The notes under the pieces: model-generated | Databases searched by the model: none | Told to the model about the DNA's origin: nothing | What the model saw: the letters and a program-made list of their open reading frames with translations, nothing else | Shown: in pieces, positions 1 to 12,100 of the stretch | Layout of the letters: each line of letters opens with the position of its first letter | How positions within the stretch are numbered: the first letter of the stretch is position 1 | Translations under genes and position numbers: made by a program | From: Ciona savignyi | Lineage: Eukaryota > Chordata > Ascidiacea > Phlebobranchia > Cionidae | Direction: 5' to 3' | DNA: 64,000 nucleotides | NCBI GenBank assembly: GCA_000149265.1 | Contig: CH002787.1 | Location: 395,752-459,751 of the forward strand

Positions 1-142
1 TCGCCATATACTATTCGTTATATTTGACATATTCCCATTACAACCAGATATATTACAACCAGATATATTACAACCTGATATAATCATATTACCAGAAATA
101 GCGAGTGCGTCGTGTTCAAATACAAGTATTGTTACGATGCAG

Positions 143-1728
143 GTAGCTGTATGGGCCAATGGATTGCTTGGAACGACCCCTCGTGTAAGTTTTGATTCGT
201 TGTATTTAATAACATGCGCTGTGTATCGAATTAAAAAGGTAGACCAACATCCATATGTTTATAAGAACTTAACCAGGACTACTCACAGTAAATACGAACG
301 TATCGATAAAAAGAGGGATTCTTTTTTGCTTCCTTTTAGATAATTCGTCATGCAGCAAAACTTGTGGCAGTGGGGTGAGGGCTCGGGTAAAAGTTTGTGC
401 GTTTGGAGAAAGAATTGGGTTGTTTTGTGCAAGCAACGAGAGAAAACCGTATAAACTGGATTACGAACCTTGCAATGAAGGGTAACAGCATCAAAAAAAG
501 TGTTGTGCTTTTTTCTATTTTATATTTTAAAATAATGAAAATGGCATATTCAATTTGATAATAATTAGCATATAGTTTTCCTACATTTGGTGTATATCTG
601 TATCTATCTATTTTTTATTTTACTGTGTCTTTTATAGGGAGTGTGTAAACGAGGTCTCTACAATAAGAAGTAGGGAGTCCAACGAAACCAGCACAAACGT
701 ACCTGCTGGTAATAATTTGCAATAATCCTTTTATTAAATTTTACTATTTGAATTAAGTTGGGGCTGCCTTTCGGCCGAAGCTACAATACTTAGTGCGTAT
801 GACACTGATAATCTGTATGAAACTACAATACATACCACTAGTAATCAGTAACCCATTTCCTCATTTCACTATTACGAATTTTCGACCGACAAACAAATCG
901 TAACAGGCGACAGTTATAATATAGGTTTTAGCACAAATATATAATTACAAATACTTATTTATTTATAGAGAAGAGCGAAAAACATAGTTCTCTGACGTGG
1001 ATTCTAGCAGGAACGACGGGAGTTTGTTTCGTTTGTTTCGTTGTATGCTTCGTCTTACTTTGCATTAAGGTATAAACTGTTAAATATAAAATTGCCTTTA
1101 GTTTTATTGTGGGTCTTAATATCAAATTTAGACCGACTAGCACTTTATAACGTACCCGCTTTATCAGAAAAGACAATCAATGACCGAGACCCCCCAGAGA
1201 GCGAATACAAAAGTCCCTGAAAACTACCAACACCTGAGCCATGAGAAAAGCGGAGAGGATCACATTAAACCTTCAGGACTTCAGAGGACAGAACAAATAG
1301 TCGGAGGAAGTTACCCTGCCCTTAATTTTAAAGGGATGGACACAGTGCCGCTCCCTCCTCCAGTTCTCACACACTCCTTCACCGATCTTGGGGAGCAACG
1401 AGAATCAAGCAAGAAGCGGAATCTGCCGCCAACCAGGCAATGCGATGTGGATCATATGGGTTACGTTCCCGAATCAAAACTTATAAAGCCCCAAAAACAA
1501 AAGAAAAAAGGAAACCCGCTGCCACTACCGCCAATACAAATGGACGAGTTAAAACGTAACGACCCATATTTAGAATCGATTGGAAAACCATCTGTGCCCA
1601 TTCCAGCCTCCACCGAAACCAGGATCATTGTTCCAAAACCCATCCATCCAACAGCAGAGGTGAAACGTAATCCGATGAGCGACCTTCACAGCGATGTCAA
1701 CAACTCTCATATATATTCTGAAATTTAA
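143..1728 (+). CDS. TSP1-domain type I membrane protein (5' partial)
   Basis: Five exons are visible: 143-184, 340-481, 638-708, 969-1069 and 1168-1728, all joined by GT-AG introns with continuous frame. The first two encode a thrombospondin type-1 repeat: GQWIAWNDPS with spaced Trp residues, then CSKTCGSGVRARVKVC and later Cys residues. The fourth exon gives one hydrophobic segment (WILAGTTGVCFVCFVVCFVLLC) followed by Lys, read as the membrane span. The last exon is a long, Pro/Lys-rich cytoplasmic tail of about 186 residues with several YxxL/YxxI motifs, ending in IYSEI, which could be SH2-docking sites (inference). AATAAA at 1830-1835 lies about 100 nt after the stop. Upstream exons and signal peptide are outside the window. 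Family membership beyond the TSP1 repeat is not established. Confidence 0.8.
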
Positions 1729-2632
1729 ACAGACTCTGACCTATCTCCTGGCCGCAGGGTCATAGTGTAACTGCTTACGTATATCCTTTAGCCGCACACG
1801 CAGTGCATGCGCATGTCGCCACGTTACCTAATAAAAACAAACCATCAGTATTGACCTCTGTTTACCGATGATTTATAGTACCAACTTCAATCTTAAATAT
1901 TGTAGGCTTATTCGTTTTAAGTTAATGCTTCTAATTATTCGCTCGTAAAGTGACGATTATGCCCGAGTGGCTTATAATGGATCTTATACAACTGGTATGA
2001 TTAACGGCAGGGTCATAAATGGACTGAATAACCTGAGTTTAAAAAAACACTTATTTTACAGATAACCGTAACTGTGTTTAGAATATGGATTTTTCTTTTT
2101 GCCGTGTTTTACGTGACGTTTTAGGATGAGATGTGCCCGGCCTCACCTCATTAATCTTAGCCAATGGTGGTATGAGGAAAGCGTTCATTTAATGAGTCAA
2201 GTTAGTGACGTCACATACTCGTGAAAGTTTAGCTTCTCGGCCGTAGTTTAACCAAGTGCCGGATAACACATGACGTATTTGAGCAGAGCTGCATGATTGA
2301 ATAGAGCCGGAAATACGTGAGACAACAGATAGCGATTTCTGGCAGCAGTGCAGAAAAGGAGAGATGAGACCTGGGCTATTTAAATGACATTAGAGAAAAG
2401 AGCCACATGACAGGATTCGGGAAGAAAAATATTGCAGGATTTAGTTGCTATCTTTCCATACAATATTTCAGTACAAGCAGAACGAAACATCGACCAAGTG
2501 CGACGATACACAGGCATGTGTGTATAAAGAATATACAAGCGCATTTAATTTTCCGCTTTAATTAAAATTAAACATTTAGCAAATTAATATTTTAAAAGGG
2601 GGACAAGAAACTAGGATAGAAAAGAGTAAAAC
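1729..2632. other. Intergenic region
   Basis: This holds the 3'UTR and poly(A) signal of the upstream TSP1 gene and the presumed promoter/5'UTR of the next plus-strand gene. No coding exon was seen on either strand. Confidence 0.6.
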
Positions 2633-5085
2633 ATGATATTAACACCACTGTTGATTTGTATCGGGATTGTCGTGCAAATCGTTGTCGGTCAAATTACAAC
2701 AGGGACAAATCTAAGTGCGTGTGCCAGTATTGTAAGGAGCTGTCAGTCCCAATGTGCAACCACGACACAGGAGAAATACGTACAATGGGATTATACGTTA
2801 GGGGGTCAGCTATCGTGTGAGTTGATGGCGGTGGCTGCTCAATCGCAAGTGACATCTAAAGCGTTAGCAGGTAGGTCAAATCTATTTTTTGGTTCTTTAA
2901 ATTGTTAAATTCTTTACGAATACGAACAACCCCGAAATAATATTAATGCAGACCAGCACAATATCTGTTGCACAGAATCGAATTCCGTTTAGTACGGTAA
3001 CACGTAATTTAAAAAGTTCATCCGCACATTTAATTGTACTTTGGGTACCCATAACCGACAACAGCAAACTGGTACGATTTATTTTTTATATTTATTTCAA
3101 ATGAATTATTCCTTTCTTACAAATAGTGTTTGGTGAGCGTTTACTATATTATGTAGCAATACGTGGCCAATTATTATTGCATGTATTACAAAATACATGC
3201 AGGATATGACGACGTTAACTAAACTGTTTGTCGGGAGTGTTCCAGGAAATGCCAATACGCAATATTTCTACTCCATGTACTGAAAAAAGACGGCAAAACG
3301 ACAGTAGTTATAAGATGTCTATGGCTTTAGAATGCCTACCATTTGCCATAAATGATACATCTACTACATGTACTGACGATGATAATTTATGAACAGCATA
3401 TGTTTGAAAAAGCTATAATTAGTGCTAGACGGTTCTAAATAAACCATTTTTTTAGATCAGCCGAACAACCCATTCCTGATCACTTTCAAAGTGCAATGCT
3501 GCAGCAGAAGTCCATCTGGAACTATAAATGCTACGAAAATGGGTAACCAACAGTGTCCTCGTGCTATTATACCGACTGTACTACAAGACTCGCTTCATCA
3601 AGTTGTTGCGGTTAATACGGAATACACAAATAAGATGAATATGATTTTCTACGTTGGCGTCGCAACGCTCGCCTGCTGTCTGCTGGCGTGTTGGATGATC
3701 GCAGCAGCAATATGCATGCACGGCCGAAGGTACAGGAATTTGTGTAGGATGTAGCGATTCTTTTTAGATTAAATACCGCTCGGCTGAATTTGGATTGTTT
3801 TCACGTCATAATCATATAATATATTCAACAGTTGTAGCTCAACAACAGCCCATGGTTTTTATTGCCAGCACTGTGTTATAGAGTTATCACTATAGACTTT
3901 TAATACTTCTCGAACATGTGTTTTGGGAGCTGCCATTATTAAACACGTCCCGGAGTCCCGGTTATTTATCTGCGTTTTCGTTTTTTTTGTGAGCGCTGCC
4001 GACCCAAGGTAGCTAGAAAAGGCGTTGACAAAAGCAATCGTTGAAATAAATCAACTATTTTAGTCTTTGCACGGTATTTCAAAATGACGTTATTAAATAG
4101 ATATTTTTGTTTTATCATGATATGACTGTTTTGGTCCGTGTCGTGAGGAATATGGCATGTATAATTGCAATAAATTAGAAACGCATTAAATTAAGTTCGT
4201 GAAAGTGAGCCCAATTAAAAAATGGCAATGTTCAAATATCATGCGACAACAATAGCAAGTCAAAAAGACATATGCCACTTTTGGATTTCTTAAGTAAATT
4301 TCCATGCGCTACTAATGATCTATAAAACTTTATATTAAACAAAAAAGTGTTTCAGGTCAAAGGGAACTAAAAAAGAAAAAATGCTGGGCTTCCAGGATAA
4401 ACGATGTTTAATGCGGGAATCGGATAAAACAACATCCAGTACGTACGGCACCACTTCTGGTAAGGAAGTCATTTTAATCTTATTATTTAATCATACATAT
4501 ACCAAGTGCAGAAAAAGTGTTTCCAAATCGCTTTTATGACATAAACATAAGAATAATGAAAATGAATATTAACTATAATTTAACTTCTCATTTATCGTAG
4601 AAAACAGTAACGAAAACAAAGCTGATCTGGGACCGTCAGTTCGTTTACATTCTGGCGTTTTGCCGTACACACACGCAAGGGAAAACACTCCGACTCAGAC
4701 CAGTGGTAAGCTCGACATGCAGCAGCACGGAATAATAAGCCATGACGTTGGTTGTGGGTTCGTTGTTCCGGTTGTTACCAGCAAAGTTGCTACAACCCCT
4801 GCGCTAAGTCGATCGCAAACCGTAAAGATAACAGCCGGACCTGTCGAGCCACCAGCAGGCCCGATGCGCAATAGATCGGCTACAACGGTAGTGTCGAGAC
4901 TAAACAATCACAACAGAGGCGAACAGGTTGACCTTTTGGAGAAATACGTATTTGAAACGATGCTAACAAAGAACAGCAAAGGCAAAGAATTGCACACAGC
5001 GACCAGCACTCCTAACTTATCGCGCATCACCGTTACGCGAAATCCATTGGCGGTAGTGGATCCGTTAGCAGATGATCACATCTAG
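2633..5085 (+). CDS. Signal-peptide, single-pass membrane protein of unknown family
   Basis: The CDS joins 2633-2870, 3456-3729, 4356-4459 and 4601-5085, giving 366 residues with all phases consistent. The start MILTPLLICIGIVVQIVVG is a clear signal peptide. The ectodomain, about 140 residues, is Cys-rich (CASIVRSCQSQC, later VQCCSRS and QQCPR). A single hydrophobic stretch (FYVGVATLACCLLACWMIAAAIC) is followed by basic residues (HGRRYR), so the protein is predicted type I. The cytoplasmic part of roughly 200 residues is Ser/Thr-rich and low in recognisable motifs. The organisation resembles small Cys-rich adaptor membrane proteins such as the Shisa class, but I see no diagnostic Cys pattern and do not assign it. 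It is collinear with the preceding TSP1 receptor gene. Confidence 0.8.
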
Positions 5086-6105
5086 AGCTGAAAATGGTCA
5101 GTACTGTTCTTCACACGAACCATATATCGTTGTGTTACATATCTTTCACGTCACAAGCATGCAGTGATTAACTGGTTGGAACATTTCCGCCGTGGGGTTG
5201 CAACAAAACACGAGATTTGCAAAGGACAGCTCCCACAAGGTGTTTGTTATTATAGTTGAAAGTTTTATTCAATGATTTCCTGTATTATCACTATGCCGGT
5301 ATGAACGTTTAGTTAATTGAAACATTTGAAAACAAAAATAATTAACTGGTAATGATTCGCTTAGGTTAAAACACAAAATAATTACAACTTTAATTTTAGA
5401 CAACTCGAATTAAAATATGGATCACTTTTGTTTGCAAATTGTTTGTTTTATGTTTGGAAACCGTATCCATTCAATTTAAATAAGACATCAATCGGTTTTA
5501 AAAATGTTGTCAAGTATTACAATAAGCTATGTCTGATAGGTTTAAGTTTTTCTACGTTTAAAAGCACAACACGGCAGTTTTAACTAATTGCGCGATATTT
5601 TTTTTGATATTTTTATTGTTATATAAAAATAAAATAAAATTCTTGTTTGAATACAAGAAAAATAAACTTTCTATATAATTCCTAAAAGCAAGTTATGTTA
5701 ATAAATGGAGACAGAGACAGTTTTTAACAAACTAATGACACTTTTAGGTCCACGTAAACCCGAGAAAGGTCACCGAAAAGCCAAGTAAGCATTGGAAGAT
5801 CCTAATACGTGATTTACCAAATCAGTCAGGAGATTAAAATACACTAAGAACACTTACTCAACCGGATTGACACATAAGGTTATCTAGAAAGCTAATGGCC
5901 CTTTAATGCTTAGACTCTCATCAGTTTTATAGGAACAGTCACTAAAAAGTATTTTATTAGTGGTCGAAAGGATATCACAAGCCAAATTCCAAAATGATTT
6001 TTTTAAAACGTGCTGCCTGTAGTTTCGTTTATAGTAAGCGTTGATCGATTTTAAAGGCAGGTTTAACAAAAATCACATTTGTATCAGTACATATTTATAA
6101 CTTAC
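5086..6105. other. Intergenic region between convergent genes
   Basis: This AT-rich stretch lies between the 3' end of the plus-strand membrane-protein gene and the last recognisable exon of the minus-strand PLC gene. I searched it on the minus strand for the missing PLC Y-domain and C2 exons and found no matching coding frame. Confidence 0.6.
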
Positions 6106-9100
6106 CCAATTGGCACCCGGCGCTCCAATAAAAGGTTGGATTGAAATTACTGGAGCTGAATCGGAAAGATGATGGGTAGATTCTACTGAGTCGTTGCTTA
6201 TTCAACCGCACCATGTCTGGAGCTCTTGCTTCAACTAATGCTTGTGCCTTTTTCTCGCTGAATGACCATACTTCGAAATCCCCTATTTGAAAAGTAACGT
6301 TAACAAAGACATGTTAAATATCATTTTACTTAATAAAAGAAGAAAGTTGTGGACCGAAGCAAGGTACTATTTACGCTTAAAAGTCAAACTATATGTATTG
6401 TATTTATTCGCGTTTATGAAGGTTGTTGTTTTTGATCAACATAATAAAGTTAAGATTAGAATTATATGTATTTCTTTTAACCATGTCCGCATACTTTTTC
6501 TGTCTGTAAAGACTGAATCAACCACTGTCAGAGTGCGGTTTTGGGATTGCGTTCTGCTGATATAAGCACGATAATTTTATTCTTTAAATTGACCAAATGT
6601 GGGTATGCAAACAAACCACGTTTTAATTGTGAACTTGATTTGTGGTACGTCAATCTCAAATGTATTTCACAATCAAAAAATGTTCAGTTTACTTTATTTA
6701 AGTAACCTGTATGATCGATTATTGTGGGAATAAAGGTACTAATAACATGAAGTATCCATTTAGTTTAAAAATTACAAAAGCAAATAATGTAAGCGCAAAT
6801 ATAAAATCTGTCCATGCTAACAATTACCTTCGGTATAATCATTGAAGCCGGGAAATTCAATTGATTTCATATAAACTACTAAATCCGATAGGTGGCGAGA
6901 AAGAACACGTCTTCGGCTTCTTTGATTTGTGGTTTCTGTCACATAAGGAAAGTTTAAAATTTTTTATAATGCGAAAACCGCTACTAAAACCGGATGGTTC
7001 ATCCAAAACATATTAACGTGTGAACGCAGTGGAATGATGGGTTCTACCAAATTAAAGGGACGTCTAAACTATATACAACACACTGCAATAGCTCCGGTAA
7101 CCCGACGGTGGGAGCGAGGTAATCGTACAAATGCCCGTGTGTTAACCCCCTTTTGTTTTCACAGACAGGGGAATAATCATGAATATTCTATACCCTTTCT
7201 ATTTATCTCCCCTTTTCGTATTTGTAGCAATTAAGTATATGCTAGCAGGTTTACACGACTTAGCACAATGCATTTGCTGTTAAACATTCGTACCTTCACA
7301 ATTGGAAGTTGAAGCGTGTCTTCCACCAGCTCGATTAAACCTCGACATCTGTAGAAGTTAAAATTTACATTATAAATGCAACATAAATTTAAAAATAGTC
7401 CAAAATTCTGTGTGGGTCCTTGGGTCCGACGGAATTAGTGTGTAAAATTGCGCGGGGTAAACATTTCTTAGAATTTTCCCTTTCGTTTAAGTCTTATACT
7501 ACAGGCTGAAAATTTAATTACTGAAGGTTATTGTCTAATGTTATTCTTAAAACAGTTTTATATCAACAATGTATTCACGGATTTGGCAAGCTTAACTAGC
7601 TTTAGGGTGCTTGTACATAAAACCAGCATTGTCCAAAGTCTTGTTCACCATAAATCTTTTGCTCAGTCTTCGTCGAAACGTCATAGGTGGCGCATCGCTG
7701 ACGTCACACTCGGAAACTGCTCGAGTTTTCGTTGATTTAATATCACCAGAGGCTGGAGATTCGGGGCAATCAAGCGATCGACTTCGGTTCTGTACAGATG
7801 CATAACATCTAATTTAAATGTACGATCAATTTTACATAGACTAAACCGCGGGTGCACATTTAATGTAATAACTTAATGTAATAGCTGATTTACGAAATAC
7901 ATTTTCTTAAACTATGCTCTAAAATCATCCCTTGAACTATAACAAAAATTAATGCATATCATCTTGTTACTCAGTATAGGATAGGATAAGTTGTATTATC
8001 AATTTGGAAAATGAGGTATATGGAAAATGGGGGTATCAGGCGAACACTTGGGGTTATCAGACGGGCACCGAATACCTCACGAATAAGTATACGTAAGCGT
8101 TGTTACATAAGTAATGGTCAGATAGCAGTGTTAAACGTTTCTTTACTTAGTAGTATCCCATAAATCTACTATTCCCGCTTAAGTGCCTTGTCCCAAGGAC
8201 AGAACCGACCATCTGCATGGCGACCAGTTGTTATCTTGCAAATATTGGGCTGAAAGGCGACCCTCAACCCACCAAGCTAATCGGAACTTATATCCGTACC
8301 TCTTCCCCACCACTATGCCTTATAAGTTTTTTTCGACCACTTCGTCTTAAATGAGTCAACCAACTAAAACGGTTTTGCTCGCTAGAAGAATCCTGAAAAA
8401 ACAGATGATATTTGTGTGGCCGGTTAGATCATTGTAAATTGTCCTAATTGTATGGAGCTCTAAACTGAAACAGTAGCAATGTTTTTATCATATTTACCAC
8501 ACTGCAATTGCCCCGGTAACCAAACAATGGTCACGAACTGTAATGACTACCTATGAAAGAGCATCAACCCCTTGTAATATTCATCGAGGATGAGCATATC
8601 CTAATTAAGGTACCGAATATCATATGCTATTTTGAATATTGATCATTATTGATGCAATTTCATTTTCATTCTAATTTCAATTGATTTAATTGAAAATGAA
8701 ATAATTCATATATATCTTAAAAAGTGTTGGTTATTTGTGTTTTTTGTTTTGTATCAATCCAATCAATCGTTGTAGAAACTCACGAGTTTTGAAGATGATT
8801 GGTTGGATTCTGGGAGCGGAAGTTCTTCAAACCCGTCTTCTTCCTCGCTTGCCTCTGGACTCACCTCTCCCTCCATCTTTGAAGGATCAAGATCAGTGCT
8901 CAATTTCTTGCACTGTGGTCAATTAAATAGGACTTGTTGAAAATGACGGGGTAGTTCATTTACCATAGTACGGTTTTGGGAAATTACTTTGATGCCTTTT
9001 TTTAAAATACCAAATAAACAATCTCGGTTTTAACCTTACACGACAAAATATTTATGTTAGTATTTAACTTCATTGAAATCCTGATATAAAATTAATGTAT

Positions 9101-12100
9101 CTTAATATGTTAAAACATAAACATGCCTGGTCGCGCATGATTATGTATCCAAAAATATTGTAATTTATTAACTTTAATTAGTATTTTTTCTTTTAAATCA
9201 TTCGGAGAAGGAAGTCGTCCCAATTCTGTGGCTCCTAAATCAAGTTTCGATCCAAATATTTGTTTCATGATCTCCGCCATACGTCGCTGTTGAGCCAAAC
9301 CACAATGATTTTCGATGGACAGAGTCACAGGGTACCTTGGTGTTTAAATCATATAAACATAGTGCTTAACCCTTTATAATTACAACAATTTATGACAGAA
9401 ACTATCTTCAAATAACATGTTCGTAATTTTTTTTTTATACATCTGCTTTTTTCGGTACTACCCACAAATAAAGTGTCATACATTTATTAAATAACGTGAT
9501 TAATCAATCCTGTTAAACCTAATGCTATCCTACAACTAATGATTTAAAACTCTTCTTGAATGCTCATACCATTTCTACATGCGTGGTGTATTTATAATGT
9601 GAGGTGAAAAAGGTTAAGTTTTCATAAGCGCAATGACATTCTACTTACGGATTTGTCAAAAAAGATTGCTGATCGATAACTTTTATGACGTCATAAAATA
9701 GAATTTTCGACGTAAAAGTATACCCGTGATGTATGATGGGTTCACCGCCCGGCCCGTCCCAACAGTCGACTAGAAAGGTGCAAAATTGAGAGCTGTGTTT
9801 ACTTCGGTAAAATTTGCAGCAAGATTACCCGGGCTACTTACGTTCGACGCAGCGGCAACCGGCGGCCAACGCCTTGGCGTAAGCTACAGTTGAACTATGA
9901 CTGGTTAATTGGTCACCGAGTAGATAGGTATTATGCGATGAATTAATGAAGTAATGCGACAAAGGCATCATCATATTCGCGGGATTTCCTTTCATGTATT
10001 CCCAGTTTATGACGTCACAATGTTCACTTAGTAAGAAGTTGGTAAAACCTGCTCAGTAAAAATGTTCGTTTAATTTTTAACAACATTAGGGTAATAGAAA
10101 CAAAAAGAAATAGCAGCCTAATTTTATAAAAAAAAATTATAAAAAAGAAAACGGACAGTGGTCAAAAAAATATAGATATGTAAAACTTAACTTCGAAACC
10201 GAACCGTTTCCTTTCTTTGTTAGATAAAACAGGTTCAAATTCGTCAATCAATTGCAAGCACTCTTCGCTGGACACCTCCGTCTAAAAAGAATTTTTTATT
10301 TAGAGGCTAATTAGGTGTTGAGTTGTCCACGGAAAGATGAATGTTCTGAATGTATTTGCATGTTAACATTATCCCTTTTGTAAATTTAGTCATAAACCAT
10401 ACATTGTAATTAATACAATGTATTACAGTATAATCACAAAGGGCAAATGTAGAATGGATTTGGTGTCGGCTTCACTCAATGTACAACGCTCACATCGGCT
10501 ACAGCGAACATATCGATCTTGCAATATTTATACCTTTTCAATTACGATTAGTGTCAAAAATCACAGCGACTGTACAACGATTACCTCGTTTTGTTCGATG
10601 AGAAATTGTTGCAGATCAGTCAATCTCAAATAACTATTTGTTGATATTTTAGCAAATATCGTCACCAGTTCGCTCCTTATTGACACCTTGCGGTAGAATT
10701 GCAAAAATTCATCGAACTCTAGGTTTCCGTCGCAGTTCTTGTTTAATACAGAATCTGCTTCCTTGATTAAAAAAATGAATCATATCAAATACCGGATTTG
10801 TTCATGAACAGATTTTGTTTATCCCCGCTCTTGGAATATGGCATTAGTGACACTTGACTGGTACCGACTAAACAACTGGACTGGCACAGAGAACTGATGA
10901 AAACACCGGATGTCAAAAGCTTGTTTTCATTGGCTTACGCTGTGCGTGTATTTTAATATTAATGTATGTGTAAAAGTATCAATTAGCATATGATCTCATA
11001 ATAATGCAAAGTCGTGTCTAAAGAAAACACACCATTTACGCTCAGTACAGGGAACATTAAAAACAATATCAAAACCACACCTGTTGGTTCATGCTAAGCG
11101 AAGCAAGACTTCTGCTTTCTTTTCTTGTAATCTAAACATATGACCATGCAGTACAACAAAAATGCATTACAACGTTTATAAGGCTCATAAATGCCCAAGT
11201 CAATTTATACCGTTTATTTTGATGGATTGACATTAGTATTTGCTGTAGAATTACGTCTCAGTTAGTCTAACAATTGTCCGTGTGATAACGCCCCTTTCGT
11301 TTTTTATTTACGGAGATTAACATGGATATCCTATCCTAATATTTGCTTACTCTTGCAGTGGCTTTAAGGCTGAGAAAACTTGCAACACATACGATGGATT
11401 GTCTTTTTAACGTGTATACCAACAATAACAAACACAATGACATTTTGTGATGTGACTGTCTTACCATACATTTACCCTTATTAAAATAGAATGTTTTTTA
11501 TATATTGATATAATTAATCAAACGCCAAATTACAAACAAACATTTTATGATTACCACTGATATTACTTTGTTAACAAATTGTCCTCAGCTACAGAGTTTA
11601 TTTCACAACAGTCATTTCATGTAACTTAGTAGTCAAACTATAGAACGATTTAGTGCTGCATGGGTTAAAAATCCATTTACTGACCCAAAACGCATTTAGC
11701 AAGTCTGGTACAGAAGATTATTTATTACGTATAACGTATAAAATTATATTTCTACAATTTTTTTTACGACACATTCGAAAAATAAGAGTTACGACAAATG
11801 ATCTATTCATACATATATAGTTGTGTTTCATATTTATAACTTACTTTAAACAGCTTCTTAACCTTTCGTCGTGGTAAGTTAATGTTGAGCTTCCGCATTA
11901 GATGCATTATTTCTTCCAAGTTTAGCTGTCCGTCCCCATTTTTGTCCGCTTTTTCAAACGTACTTTTCACCCAGCTGTAAAAAAGCAATTTGATTACTTT
12001 GCTATCCTATCAAAAATAAGCGTTTAGCGCGAAAGTTCCGGTATTATAACATACCAATAAGTTAAATTTTCATGCTAATTAAACAATCACCATTTTAATT

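Noticed and set aside
955-1176. Minus-strand frame opposite the TSP1-protein exons
   Set aside because: It is antisense to a clear transmembrane exon with good splice sites; its content is a shadow.
5736-5790. Plus-strand acceptor followed by GPRKPEKGHRKAK and stop, as an alternative last exon
   Set aside because: Very short, and the preceding gene already ends with an in-frame stop at 5085; no donor pairing is evident.
5884-6069. Minus-strand frame just beyond the last PLC exon as remaining Y domain
   Set aside because: It has none of the conserved Y-domain motifs expected after GCQ(M/I)VALN, and no acceptor in phase.
7034-7234. ORFs at 7034-7234 and 37366-37572 with similar translations (GSTKLK.RLN) as a protein family
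   Set aside because: The similarity comes from the dispersed repeat; other copies have stops and frameshifts, so it is not coding.
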